Shown here in pieces: positions 8,839 through 15,117 of a DNA stretch of 15,117 bases. Origin of the DNA: Chryseobacterium sp. (GTDB lineage: Bacteria; Bacteroidota; Bacteroidia; Flavobacteriales; Weeksellaceae); NCBI GenBank assembly GCA_003248755.1, contig QFQW01000091.1:1-15117 (forward strand). Direction: 5' to 3'. Both the position numbers and the translations under genes were made by a program. How positions within the stretch are numbered: the first letter of the stretch is position 1; every line of letters begins with the position of its first letter. Below the pieces are notes generated by a model. The model did not search any database, had not been told where the DNA came from, and saw only the letters and a program-made list of their open reading frames with translations.

Positions 8839-9810
8839 ATGAATTACACACCTAAGATTTCTGTTGTAATGTCTGTTTATAATGGCAGTAATTTTTTAGC
8901 TCAGAGCATTCTGGCAATTTTGGACCAGACATTTCAGGATTTCGAATTTATTATTATTGATGATGCTTCTACGGATGATACTCCTGATATCATAAAAATT
9001 TTTGCGGATAAAGATTCCCGAATCCGACCTTTCCGAAACGAAAAAAATATCGGCCCGGCTGGTTTCATTAAAAATCTGAACTTCGGTTGCAGACAAGCAA
9101 AAGGAAAATATATTGCAAGAATAGATCACGACGATATTTCCAGAAAAGACCGTTTCCAGTTGCAATATGATTTTTTAGAAAATAATCCCGAAGTCTTTAT
9201 TATAGGCGCAGCCCTGCGAAGAGTGGATGAAAATGGCAATGATCTGGGAGAAATGAGGCCACCTCTTGATGATGAAAATATCAGAAAAGTGATGCCAAAA
9301 AAAATCTCTTTGTATCATCCGGTGATTATGTTCAGGAAAGAATTCTACGAAGATTTTTACAGAGAAAAAATGCGCTATTGCGAGGACTATGATTTCTATT
9401 TAAGAATCATGACCGATTCTCTTAAAATGGCGAACCTGAACGAATGTCTTCTGGAATACAGAATTCTGCAAAATTCACTTTCCAGAGAACAAGATAAAGT
9501 CATTAAGAATCTTTTTATCCATCAGTCAAAAGTTTTTTACAAAGAACGTTTGGAAAAAGGCCGAGATTCTTACGGTAACTTTGACCCGAATGAGTTTCTG
9601 AATATTTATGAAAACCATTCTAAACCTTTGATTCAAAAAGCGATTGATGTTTCAAAGAAGTATTTTGATTTTCGGGGATTTGAAAAGCTGATGAAAATGT
9701 ATAAAGAATCGCATCATCCTGATTTTTTTTATGCTAAAAATTCGATTTTGCTTACTCTCGGAGAATCTGTTTTTTACAAAAATTCCAAATTTATCAATAA
9801 ACTTAGTTAA
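8839..9810 (+). CDS. Family 2 glycosyltransferase
   Basis: 323 residues from the ATG at 8839. The open frame extends upstream to 8767 inside the previous gene, but conserved sequence starts at PKISVVMSVYNGSNFL, so the internal ATG 8 bases after the preceding stop is preferred. The GT-A domain shows IIIDDASTDDT (residues 38-48) for UDP binding and the metal-binding DHDD at 96-99 in ARIDHDDIS. An MRYCEDYDFYLR segment provides the ED pair expected of the catalytic base region, and a QNSLSRE motif follows, common in GT2 enzymes of O-antigen and capsule loci. It is the middle gene of a three-gene plus-strand unit (8303-10833). Acceptor and donor are unknown. Confidence 0.9.
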   Translation: MNYTPKISVVMSVYNGSNFLAQSILAILDQTFQDFEFIIIDDASTDDTPDIIKIFADKDSRIRPFRNEKNIGPAGFIKNLNFGCRQAKGKYIARIDHDDISRKDRFQLQYDFLENNPEVFIIGAALRRVDENGNDLGEMRPPLDDENIRKVMPKKISLYHPVIMFRKEFYEDFYREKMRYCEDYDFYLRIMTDSLKMANLNECLLEYRILQNSLSREQDKVIKNLFIHQSKVFYKERLEKGRDSYGNFDPNEFLNIYENHSKPLIQKAIDVSKKYFDFRGFEKLMKMYKESHHPDFFYAKNSILLTLGESVFYKNSKFINKLS

Positions 9811-9813
9811 GCA

Positions 9814-10833
9814 ATGACAGATATTTTTATCAAATCTTTCAACCGTCCTTTCTATCTTGACAGATGCATTGCTTCTATCGAAAAATATGTTTCGGGAAAA
9901 TTCCGAATTAAAGTTTTGGATGATGGAACACCAGAAAAATATCTTGACAAAATCAGAAAAAAATATCCTCACGCCGAGATTCTTCTTTCCGATAATTACC
10001 AAAAAAAAATCAAAGCTATTGAAGAAAATTTAAGCTCCGGAAAACCGGTAAATGGTTTTGAAATACCAACCAGATTTTGGTACGATAATGTAAAAAAAGC
10101 GTCAGAATATGTGATTGTTACAGAAGATGATGTTTGGTTTACACAACCGGTTAATGTAGATGAATTATCACAGCAAGCTGAAAATTTAAATGTCTCTCTG
10201 ATAAAACTGGGCTGGCTCGGAAACGAATCGGAAAGGAAGGATTTGATTATTAATTCTATCTCCGATAATCTGGAATCTGCAAAACCAAAACCTCTTCCCT
10301 ATTTTCCAAAGAAACTGATGGAAGCTTTTTTCTATAATCAATATAAATTCTACACGATTCTTTACAAATTAGGAAAAGTTGACCATTACACTCAGGGGAA
10401 ATATTGGGCGCTCAACTCTATATTAATGGGATTTTTTAACAAAAATTACTGGCTGAAAATCTGGGACGGAATGGACGGAAAAGTAGATGAAAAAAGACAA
10501 CTTATCAATGCTTCCCTAATCTACAAAAAATATAAAAATAATCCGAATTTTGTTTCAAGACTGAAAACAGAATCAATGAAAACAACGTTCCAGTCATCTG
10601 CAACCAATTCTTATCACGAATATGGTTTTGATTTCGATGTTAACCGATTCAATCACTTGATTAATGAAGCTTGGCTGGATAACGAATTTGATTCTTTGGA
10701 AAATTTTCCAAAAGATTTTTCTCCGGATTATTTTAAGAAATTTGTTTCTGATAAAATCAATTTCTCTGAGTTTGAAAAATGGGCAAACCAATTCCGAAAA
10801 CAATACGAAAATATGGGTTGCAAAACAGAATAA
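9814..10833 (+). CDS. GT-A-like putative glycosyltransferase (divergent)
   Basis: 339 residues, starting 3 bases after the previous stop. The N-terminus (MTDIFIKSFNRPFYLDRCIASIEKY) reads like a GT2-type start, with LDDGTP at 35-40 in the position of the nucleotide-binding DDGS motif and VTEDDVWF (residues 102-109) as an E-D-D form of the DxD metal site. Beyond that the long C-terminal part (residues ~115-339) has no motif I can name. It is rich in aromatic and lysine residues and has no transmembrane segment. Position between a GT2 gene and a terminator, in a polysaccharide locus, supports a sugar-transfer role, but this is inference: I recognise the fold type, not the family. The operon ends at the hairpin at 10836-10862. 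Confidence 0.68.
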   Translation: MTDIFIKSFNRPFYLDRCIASIEKYVSGKFRIKVLDDGTPEKYLDKIRKKYPHAEILLSDNYQKKIKAIEENLSSGKPVNGFEIPTRFWYDNVKKASEYVIVTEDDVWFTQPVNVDELSQQAENLNVSLIKLGWLGNESERKDLIINSISDNLESAKPKPLPYFPKKLMEAFFYNQYKFYTILYKLGKVDHYTQGKYWALNSILMGFFNKNYWLKIWDGMDGKVDEKRQLINASLIYKKYKNNPNFVSRLKTESMKTTFQSSATNSYHEYGFDFDVNRFNHLINEAWLDNEFDSLENFPKDFSPDYFKKFVSDKINFSEFEKWANQFRKQYENMGCKTE

Positions 10834-10835
10834 AA

Positions 10836-10862
10836 AAACTCCGAAAATTACTTTCGGAGTTT
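10836..10862. terminator. Bidirectional intrinsic terminator hairpin
   Basis: A perfect 11-bp inverted repeat (AAACTCCGAAA at 10836-10846 and TTTCGGAGTTT at 10852-10862) with a 5-base loop. An A-tract lies on the left and a T-rich stretch on the right, so it can terminate both the plus-strand gene ending at 10833 and the minus-strand gene ending at 10876. Confidence 0.9.
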
Positions 10863-10875
10863 ATATTTTAAATAA

Positions 10876-11652
10876 TTAATCTTTCAAAATAAGACCGGCA
10901 TATTTACCATCAAATTCTATAATGTATGGCTTGCGGTTATTCTTTTCACAGTAATCTTTGAAAGCTGCGTTATCACCAACATCATCACTCATAAAGATTC
11001 CTCCTGTTCTTAATTTGCTCCATAAAAGATTATAAGCCCAGATTCTTCCATCATAAGTTTTATCGCTGTCATAATGAACAACATCAAAAGAATTAGCTTT
11101 TTCAAAAATCTTTGGAAGAGATTCTTTATCCGCAAATCTATAAAGATCCCAATTGTTTTTAAATTTAGTAGGAATCACACAACCTACAAAGTCTTCACTT
11201 TGATTTTGCAAAATGTAAGGCATATCAGAACTGTATAAAGTCCCATTTCTATGAACCAAAGATGCTAAAGCAGCAAAAGATGACCAACCGTATGCGACAC
11301 CTGTTTCTATAGATTTTTGTGCATTTGTGTATTCATTAATATAATAGATCACACTTAATGAGCCTGCTCCACCCATTTTTACCGGAGCTTTTGCCTGAGC
11401 TTGTAGAGCTTTCGAAAATTCTTGTGGAAATAACTTTTCAAACGGGATAAATGTGGTATTCAGTACATTTTCTATGAATTCTTTCTCAGAAATGGCGATA
11501 GATTTACACCAAGCCTCGGCTTCTTCCTTTCCTCGCAGACCAGATGAGCGATTGAATATGTTTTTCCATATTTTACGTCTCAATTCAGGATAAAGGTCCG
11601 GACGTTTCAAATAGGCAAAAAAAGTAGATACAATTTCAGAAACTTTACTCAT
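10876..11652 (-). CDS. Class I SAM-dependent methyltransferase-like protein
   Basis: 258 residues from the ATG at 11652. The in-frame start at 11700 would place the -7 box (11673-11680) inside the gene and add a non-conserved leader, so it is rejected. After a helical N-terminal region (1-90), the segment KSIETGVAYGWSSFAALASL (113-132) is the glycine-rich motif I of a Rossmann-like methyltransferase. A GTLYSSDMPY segment follows as the second strand, FDVVHYDSDKTYDGR as the acidic strand, and GGIFMSDDVGDN as the strand-5 region. The order and the FVHxDS-like block resemble the Methyltransf_24/CmcI-type group. It may O-methylate a sugar of the repeat unit or cap the chain; substrate unknown. 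It is a single-gene minus-strand unit ending at the shared terminator. Confidence 0.8.
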   Translation of the reverse strand: MSKVSEIVSTFFAYLKRPDLYPELRRKIWKNIFNRSSGLRGKEEAEAWCKSIAISEKEFIENVLNTTFIPFEKLFPQEFSKALQAQAKAPVKMGGAGSLSVIYYINEYTNAQKSIETGVAYGWSSFAALASLVHRNGTLYSSDMPYILQNQSEDFVGCVIPTKFKNNWDLYRFADKESLPKIFEKANSFDVVHYDSDKTYDGRIWAYNLLWSKLRTGGIFMSDDVGDNAAFKDYCEKNNRKPYIIEFDGKYAGLILKD

Positions 11653-11672
11653 ACAATTTATGTTTTGAAATG

Positions 11673-11700
11673 CAAAAATACAAAACAATTGGACAAACAA
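11673..11700 (-). promoter_or_regulatory. Promoter of the methyltransferase-like gene
   Basis: On the minus strand: TTG at 11700-11698, a 17-base spacer, then TATTTTTG at 11680-11673. Together these match a Bacteroidota -33/-7 promoter. The ATG at 11652 lies 20 bases beyond the -7 box, which supports that start. Confidence 0.6.
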
Positions 11701-11712
11701 TGCTTATATTTG
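11689..11712 (+). promoter_or_regulatory. Promoter of the GT4-GT2 pair
   Basis: TATATTTG at 11705-11712 is an exact TAnnTTTG -7 box, 33 bases before the ATG at 11746. The nearest TTG (11689-11691) is only 13 bases upstream, shorter than the usual -33 spacing. The -7 box is better supported than the -33. The element interleaves with the divergent promoter for the minus-strand gene. Confidence 0.55.
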
Positions 11713-11745
11713 TAATCTTAAGGATTAATTTTTTTAAACACACAA

Positions 11746-12903
11746 ATGCACCAGAAAATAAAAGTCCTTTTCAGACATCGCTCGATGGAAATGGGAGGTG
11801 TGGAAAAAGTAATTCTCGATCTTTTGGAAAACCTTCCGGGAGATATTTTTGATATTACATTATTTCTTACGCTTAATCAGGGCGAACTCAGAAATCAGAT
11901 TCCTTCGGATATTGAAACGATTTATCTTCAGAAAGGCAAGGAAGACATGAGTTCTAATAAGTTCATCAGGACAATCCAACTTATTAAAAGAAATCTCACT
12001 CTTCTGTTTTATAGAAAAAACCCGAAAATCCTTTATAAAAAAATCATCAAAAAAGATTTCGATATTGAGATTGCTCCAACTTATGCAGAGTTTGAGAATG
12101 TTCTATCCAGTCCTTTAAAATCTAGAAAAATTGCTTGGTTCCACACAGATGTAAGCTATGATCCGGATCAAAAAAGAGTTCTGAACAGAATTAATAATTT
12201 GAAGAAATTTGATTGGGTAATCTTCGGATCAAAGCAAACCCGAGACGTGATTAAAGATCTTTATCATATTGATTATCCAAAGAGCTCGGTTATTTACAAT
12301 GCTATAAAAATAGATGACGTCCGAAAAAAAGCAACCGAATTCGATTTTGATTACAAAGTTAACCATCCTGTGTTTTCATCGATGGGAAGATTACACAGCC
12401 GAAAAAACTATCACACGCTGATGAAAGTCCATAAAAGGCTTTTGGATAACGGCTTACCTCATTCTGTAGCTGTAATTGGCGGTGGCGGAGAAATGGAGAA
12501 TTTGAAAAATCAGGTAAAAGAACTGGGTGTGGAAAAATCCTTTTTACTTCTCGATACACAGACCAATCCATATCCCTATATTTTCAATTCGGATTATTTT
12601 GTATTACCATCCGAGTCAGAATCCTATCCTTTGACAATCGGGGAAGTAATGGGACTTAGCATTCCCGTAATCAGTACCAATGTTGGCGGAATTCCAGAAA
12701 TGATTGATGATAGAATTGATGGCTATCTTGTAAATCCGGATGAAAATTCTATTTACGACGCAATGAAATTATTTTTAACAGATCCAAGTATCCCTGAGAA
12801 AATTAAAATCAATGCAGAAAAATCTGTGGAAAAATTTGATAACCAGAAGATCTATAATGACGTAACTTCTGTTTTTACAAAGCAATTTGAACAAAGAAAA
12901 TGA
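11746..12903 (+). CDS. Family 4 glycosyltransferase (GT-B)
   Basis: 385 residues, full length for GT4. The N-terminal domain begins with HRSMEMGGVEKVILDLLENL (residues 11-30), where MGGVEK is the GT4 glycine loop. The C-terminal domain has FSSMGRLHSRKNYHTLMKVH, a VIGGGGEMENL strand, and the EX7E motif with E292 and E300 within SESESYPLTIGEVMGLSIPV. It ends with the GGIPEMI and GYLV segments typical of retaining enzymes. Retaining GT4 enzymes use nucleotide sugars to extend lipid-linked oligosaccharides at the cytoplasmic face of the membrane. The TGA overlaps the next ATG by 4 bases (ATGA at 12900-12903), so the two are translationally coupled. Donor unknown. Confidence 0.93.
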   Translation: MHQKIKVLFRHRSMEMGGVEKVILDLLENLPGDIFDITLFLTLNQGELRNQIPSDIETIYLQKGKEDMSSNKFIRTIQLIKRNLTLLFYRKNPKILYKKIIKKDFDIEIAPTYAEFENVLSSPLKSRKIAWFHTDVSYDPDQKRVLNRINNLKKFDWVIFGSKQTRDVIKDLYHIDYPKSSVIYNAIKIDDVRKKATEFDFDYKVNHPVFSSMGRLHSRKNYHTLMKVHKRLLDNGLPHSVAVIGGGGEMENLKNQVKELGVEKSFLLLDTQTNPYPYIFNSDYFVLPSESESYPLTIGEVMGLSIPVISTNVGGIPEMIDDRIDGYLVNPDENSIYDAMKLFLTDPSIPEKIKINAEKSVEKFDNQKIYNDVTSVFTKQFEQRK

Positions 12904-13799
12904 GCCGTCCACTTATAAGCATATTAACACCGTCATACAATCGTGCGCATACTTTGCCAAGGGTTTTTGAGTCTTTGAAAAATCAGACTTTCAAAAATTT
13001 TGAATGGATCGTGATAGATGATGGTTCTACAGATAATACAAAAGATGTGGTAGAAGCTTTTCAAAAAGAATCAGAGTTTGAGATTCGTTATTATCATCAG
13101 GAAAATCAACACAAATTTTTGACCTTTTTCAGAGGAATTGATTTATCAAAAGGCAAATATTTTTCTCCGCTAGATTCTGACGATGCTTTGCCCAGAGATT
13201 CTATGGAAATCCTTTTCAATACTTGGGAAAGCATTCCGGATTCCCGAAACATCGTATTTGTTTCCACACTTTGTGAAGATCAATTCGGGAATATTGTTGG
13301 AGATCACTTTCCAAAAGACCCGTTGATTTGCAGCATTTTTGATATGCGTTACAAATATAAAGTCAAAGGAGACAAATGGGGAATGGGAAAAACAGAGATT
13401 TATAAAAAGATGAAGCTCAATTTTGGAGATTTATCCGGAAAAGGATTTATTCCGGAAGGTGTTTTTCAATATCAATTTGATAAACTTGGTCTGCATTATT
13501 GCATCAATAAGGTTACCAGAATTTATTTCCGAGATAAGAATGATGATATATCTCTAGCCAATCTTTTTTATGATAAGAAAAATGCATTTGGATTGGCCGA
13601 GAATTATAAAGCCTTTCTTAACACTTATCACCACAAACTTTTCTCTTATCCAAAAACAATTCTCCGAAATCTAGGTGGTTATTTGAAATTCTCCAAATTA
13701 GACGACAGATCTTATGCAAGAACTATTAAAGACTTAGATTCCACTTCTTTAAAATTACTGGTAATTATTTTTTATCCTTTTTTCAAAGTGTTATTCTAA
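12900..13799 (+). CDS. Family 2 glycosyltransferase
   Basis: 299 residues. The start is LISILTPSYNRAHTLPRVFE, then the UDP-site IDDGSTDNT (39-47) and the metal-binding DSDD (92-95) in SPLDSDDALP. The middle part (WGMGKTEIYKKMKL, GKGFIPEGVFQYQFD) corresponds to the acceptor-binding half, and the C-terminus carries a hydrophobic tail (LKLLVIIFYPFFKVLF) suggesting membrane attachment. It starts in the ATGA overlap with the GT4 gene, which indicates that the two act on consecutive steps. No clear hairpin terminator follows. A new promoter box lies 43 bases downstream of the stop. Confidence 0.9.
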   Translation: MSRPLISILTPSYNRAHTLPRVFESLKNQTFKNFEWIVIDDGSTDNTKDVVEAFQKESEFEIRYYHQENQHKFLTFFRGIDLSKGKYFSPLDSDDALPRDSMEILFNTWESIPDSRNIVFVSTLCEDQFGNIVGDHFPKDPLICSIFDMRYKYKVKGDKWGMGKTEIYKKMKLNFGDLSGKGFIPEGVFQYQFDKLGLHYCINKVTRIYFRDKNDDISLANLFYDKKNAFGLAENYKAFLNTYHHKLFSYPKTILRNLGGYLKFSKLDDRSYARTIKDLDSTSLKLLVIIFYPFFKVLF

Positions 13800-13813
13800 G
13801 AATAATATTTGGT

Positions 13814-13849
13814 TTTGACAAGAAATGGTAAAAGAGTTTCTTATCTTTG
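13814..13849 (+). promoter_or_regulatory. Bacteroidota promoter before the ketoacyl synthase-like gene
   Basis: TTTG at 13814-13817 and TATCTTTG at 13842-13849, with a 24-base spacer that is slightly longer than typical. The -7 box is an exact consensus match, 22 bases before the ATG at 13872. It marks the synthase-like gene as a separate transcription unit. Confidence 0.65.
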
Positions 13850-13871
13850 CAAAAATTTACTGAGAGAATTT

Positions 13872-14060
13872 ATGATCAATATTGCTGCAATAGAATACTA
13901 TTTGCCAGAAAATATATTAACCAACGAAGATATTTCCAAAGAGTTTCCGGAATGGAGTGCTGAAAAAATCAAGGCAAAAATAGGTGTAGAAGCCAGACAC
14001 GTTGCCAAAGAATCAGAAACAGCATTGGATTTGGCTTATGAAGCTTCTCTAAAACTTTTG
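13872..14060 (+). pseudogene. 3-oxoacyl-ACP synthase III-like gene, N-terminal fragment only
   Basis: From the ATG at 13872 the frame gives MINIAAIEYYLPENILTNED and then EWSAEKIKAKIGVEARHVA and ETALDLAYEASLKLL. This is a clear KASIII/FabH-like N-terminus: the YLPE-TNED, the I-x-x-KIG-x-x-R and the ALDLAYEA helix all fit. The frame opened further upstream (13809) covers the promoter and is not used. After about 63 residues, near 14060, similarity stops and the frame runs 23 more unrelated codons to a TAG at 14130-14132. Family members are about 330-350 residues with the catalytic Cys near position 112, so that cysteine and the His/Asn are missing. In polysaccharide loci such enzymes often make an acyl chain for sugar N- or O-acylation; that role is inferred. 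The loss may be biological or an assembly join. Confidence 0.8.
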
Positions 14061-14536
14061 TTATTTGCAAATTCTTCTTGTGCATATCTGTTTACGCTTT
14101 TTGCTGTCGAGTCAATGTGCAAACGATTATAGCTCAAATACAGTTTTTTTTGTTGGGTTTCAAGTACAAGAGATACATTTGAAGAAAGCACCCGGCACGG
14201 ACTGGCACATTCGGATGATAAGTCTCCCTAAGAAATCTCTCATGTACATAAGTGACGATAATAAGAAAAAAAAGGATCACGTACATTTTGCAGAGATCCA
14301 GAGCTTTTTGTACAATTAATCAACAATTGACGAAAACCTTCCGCAAGAACTCTGACCCTCAAAATAGAGGAGAACTGTCTGTTCAAGGAACATACAATAG
14401 GAGCGATTTTAAGAGGGGTAACCCATTATAGTACAAAGAACAATTATGTTTTAATACGATAGTTGAAGTAAAACTCAAGATCGACGGTTACAGAGTTTGA
14501 GGCCATCCAAAGAACACTGACCGTTGAAGCAGTTAA

Positions 14537-14734
14537 AGAGAATTATTACATTGGGATGGACTCCATATTCAATATTTTTTACAAGATACTGAGGATAAAG
14601 AGTTAGATGAAATTAGAAGAAAAGAAAGATGGATTAAAGAAAGATGGGAAGAAGCGGCGGCAGCAGACGGGGAAGCACAAGGCCGTCTGCAAAGTACAGC
14701 GGCCGACTTCCGTACTGATCCTGCCCTTTGGGAT
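14537..14734 (+). other. Protein-like open stretch without a start codon
   Basis: Sixty-six codons open between TAA at 14534-14536 and TAG at 14735-14737, with no ATG. The translation is hydrophilic and biased: DEIRRKERWIKERWEEAAAA is followed by an acidic, Ala- and Gln-containing stretch ending in FRTDPALWD. The composition (charged helix, GC-rich third positions) looks more like true coding sequence than neighbouring frames, possibly an exon. I do not recognise it. Confidence 0.25.
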
Positions 14735-14747
14735 TAGCTCCTCCTTA

Positions 14748-14759
14748 TTTTTTTTTTTT
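14748..14759 (+). repeat. 12-base T homopolymer
   Basis: An uninterrupted run of 12 T residues, the longest homopolymer I noticed in the window, inside the unassigned tail and just after the TAG at 14735-14737. It could be the reverse complement of a poly(A) stretch or a simple intergenic tract. Confidence 0.9.
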
Positions 14760-14933
14760 AATTCCTCGATATCCAGACAACTACATTTTCTTCCTTTGAA
14801 TCAAGCCCCGAAGAGTACATCTTGCAAGAATAGTAGGGACGACTACAGAAATAGATATGAAAGGTTACCGAAGTAATGGGATTATTATATGAAGTAACTG
14901 GAAAATAGGATAATTCTTTTCACTCGAATGCTA

Positions 14934-15089
14934 ATCTAATATTCGACCAACACCGATTTCATTAAAAAAGCGTCCAAACAAGGCAATTTTAGACTCAGTC
15001 AAAACTGCCGGACTCTGACTCACAAAAGGTCGGACTAAACAGTCAAAGGATGGTCCGTCGATGACCAAAGATTGTCTTCTACACTGCTC
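14934..15089 (-). other. Protein-like open stretch on the minus strand
   Basis: Fifty-two codons between TGA (15090-15092) and TAG (14931-14933) on the minus strand, without a Met. Readable segments include SLVIDGPSFDCLVRPFVSQS and ESKIALFGRFFNEIGVGRI. It looks like folded-protein sequence but matches no family I can name. It may be a decayed coding fragment or chance. Confidence 0.2.
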
Positions 15090-15117
15090 TCAGTGGCCTT
15101 TTCTATCGGATCCGTTT

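Larger units (their letters stand above)
14061..15117. other. Unassigned tail sequence, unlike the rest of the window
   Basis: About 1.06 kb with no gene I can support. It begins where the ketoacyl synthase-like reading frame fails. Stops are frequent in most frames, no Bacteroidota promoter or rRNA/tRNA-like element is seen, and part of it (about 14645-14740) is clearly richer in G and C than the upstream genes. There is a 12-base T run at 14748-14759. Several short open stretches look protein-like but change frame: about 14147-14319 plus (KKAPGTDWHIR region), about 14333-14448 plus, 14537-14734 plus and 14934-15089 minus. No inverted terminal repeats, target-site duplication or transposase motif is visible. 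The likeliest explanations are a chimeric contig end joining eukaryotic or organellar DNA, or an insertion whose far end lies outside the window. Confidence 0.6.

Noticed and set aside
11653..11700. Longer start for the methyltransferase-like gene
   Set aside because: It would include the promoter -7 box at 11673-11680, and the added residues look like translated non-coding DNA.
14065..14319. An 84-codon ATG-started frame in the tail as a gene
   Set aside because: No promoter, no leader, no recognisable domain, and its first part is the antecedent of a different frame. Only its second half looks protein-like, so it is described under the tail instead.
14607..14876. An 89-codon frame rich in Lys then Ser/Phe as a gene
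   Set aside because: It reads through the T run as a Phe tract and overlaps a more protein-like frame (14537-14734); composition looks like chance.
15038..15112. Second minus-strand frame near the right end (DPIEKATESSVED region)
   Set aside because: Only 25 codons, overlapping the longer 14934-15089 frame on the same strand; both cannot be favoured and the shorter has less support.

Overview
The window looks like a surface-polysaccharide (capsule or O-antigen type) biosynthesis locus from a Bacteroidota bacterium. It is probably a member of the Flavobacteriia close to Chryseobacterium and its relatives. The basis is the low GC content, the near absence of Shine-Dalgarno motifs, Bacteroidota-type -7 boxes (TAnnTTTG) in front of several genes, and the feel of the protein sequences. 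The genus is an inference, not a measured result.

Layout. (1) Positions 2-7221, plus strand: a tight run of seven genes with gaps from -4 to 12 bases. They encode a 5'-truncated GT4 glycosyltransferase, an MBOAT O-acyltransferase, an AlgJ/AlgX-like SGNH protein, an acyltransferase-3 membrane protein, an unusually short SDR protein, a WbpP/TviC-type UDP-HexNAc 4-epimerase and a TviB/WbpO-type UDP-HexNAc 6-dehydrogenase. (2) 7222-8217, minus strand: a GT2 glycosyltransferase whose stop codon abuts the stop of the dehydrogenase. (3) 8303-10833, plus strand: a hexapeptide-repeat acetyltransferase, a GT2 and a GT-A-like protein, closed by a strong hairpin at 10836-10862. (4) 10876-11652, minus strand: a SAM-dependent methyltransferase-like protein. 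(5) 11746-13799, plus strand: a GT4 and a GT2 overlapping by 4 bases. (6) 13872 to about 14060: the first ~63 codons of a ketoacyl-ACP synthase III-like gene, with its own promoter. (7) About 14061-15117: sequence that does not continue that gene and does not look like the rest of the window.

How the genes fit together. The 4-epimerase and 6-dehydrogenase pair supplies an N-acetylhexosaminuronic acid nucleotide (UDP-GalNAcA is the obvious candidate). Five or six glycosyltransferases would assemble a repeat unit. Four acyl-transfer proteins of three unrelated families (MBOAT with its SGNH partner, AT3, hexapeptide repeat) and one methyltransferase-like protein would decorate it. An O-acylated, HexNAcA-containing polysaccharide, Vi-like in chemistry, is a reasonable inference. 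No flippase, polymerase or export gene lies in the window, so the locus must extend upstream or elsewhere.

The main anomaly is the last ~1.06 kb. The synthase reading frame fails abruptly near 14060. The following DNA is locally richer in GC, carries a 12-base T run, has no credible bacterial gene and contains several short protein-like open stretches on both strands. A chimeric assembly join or a foreign insertion is likelier than a new bacterial system. Within the bacterial part, the most notable points are two intergenic regions with the same back-to-back divergent promoter geometry, and the dense acylation cassette.
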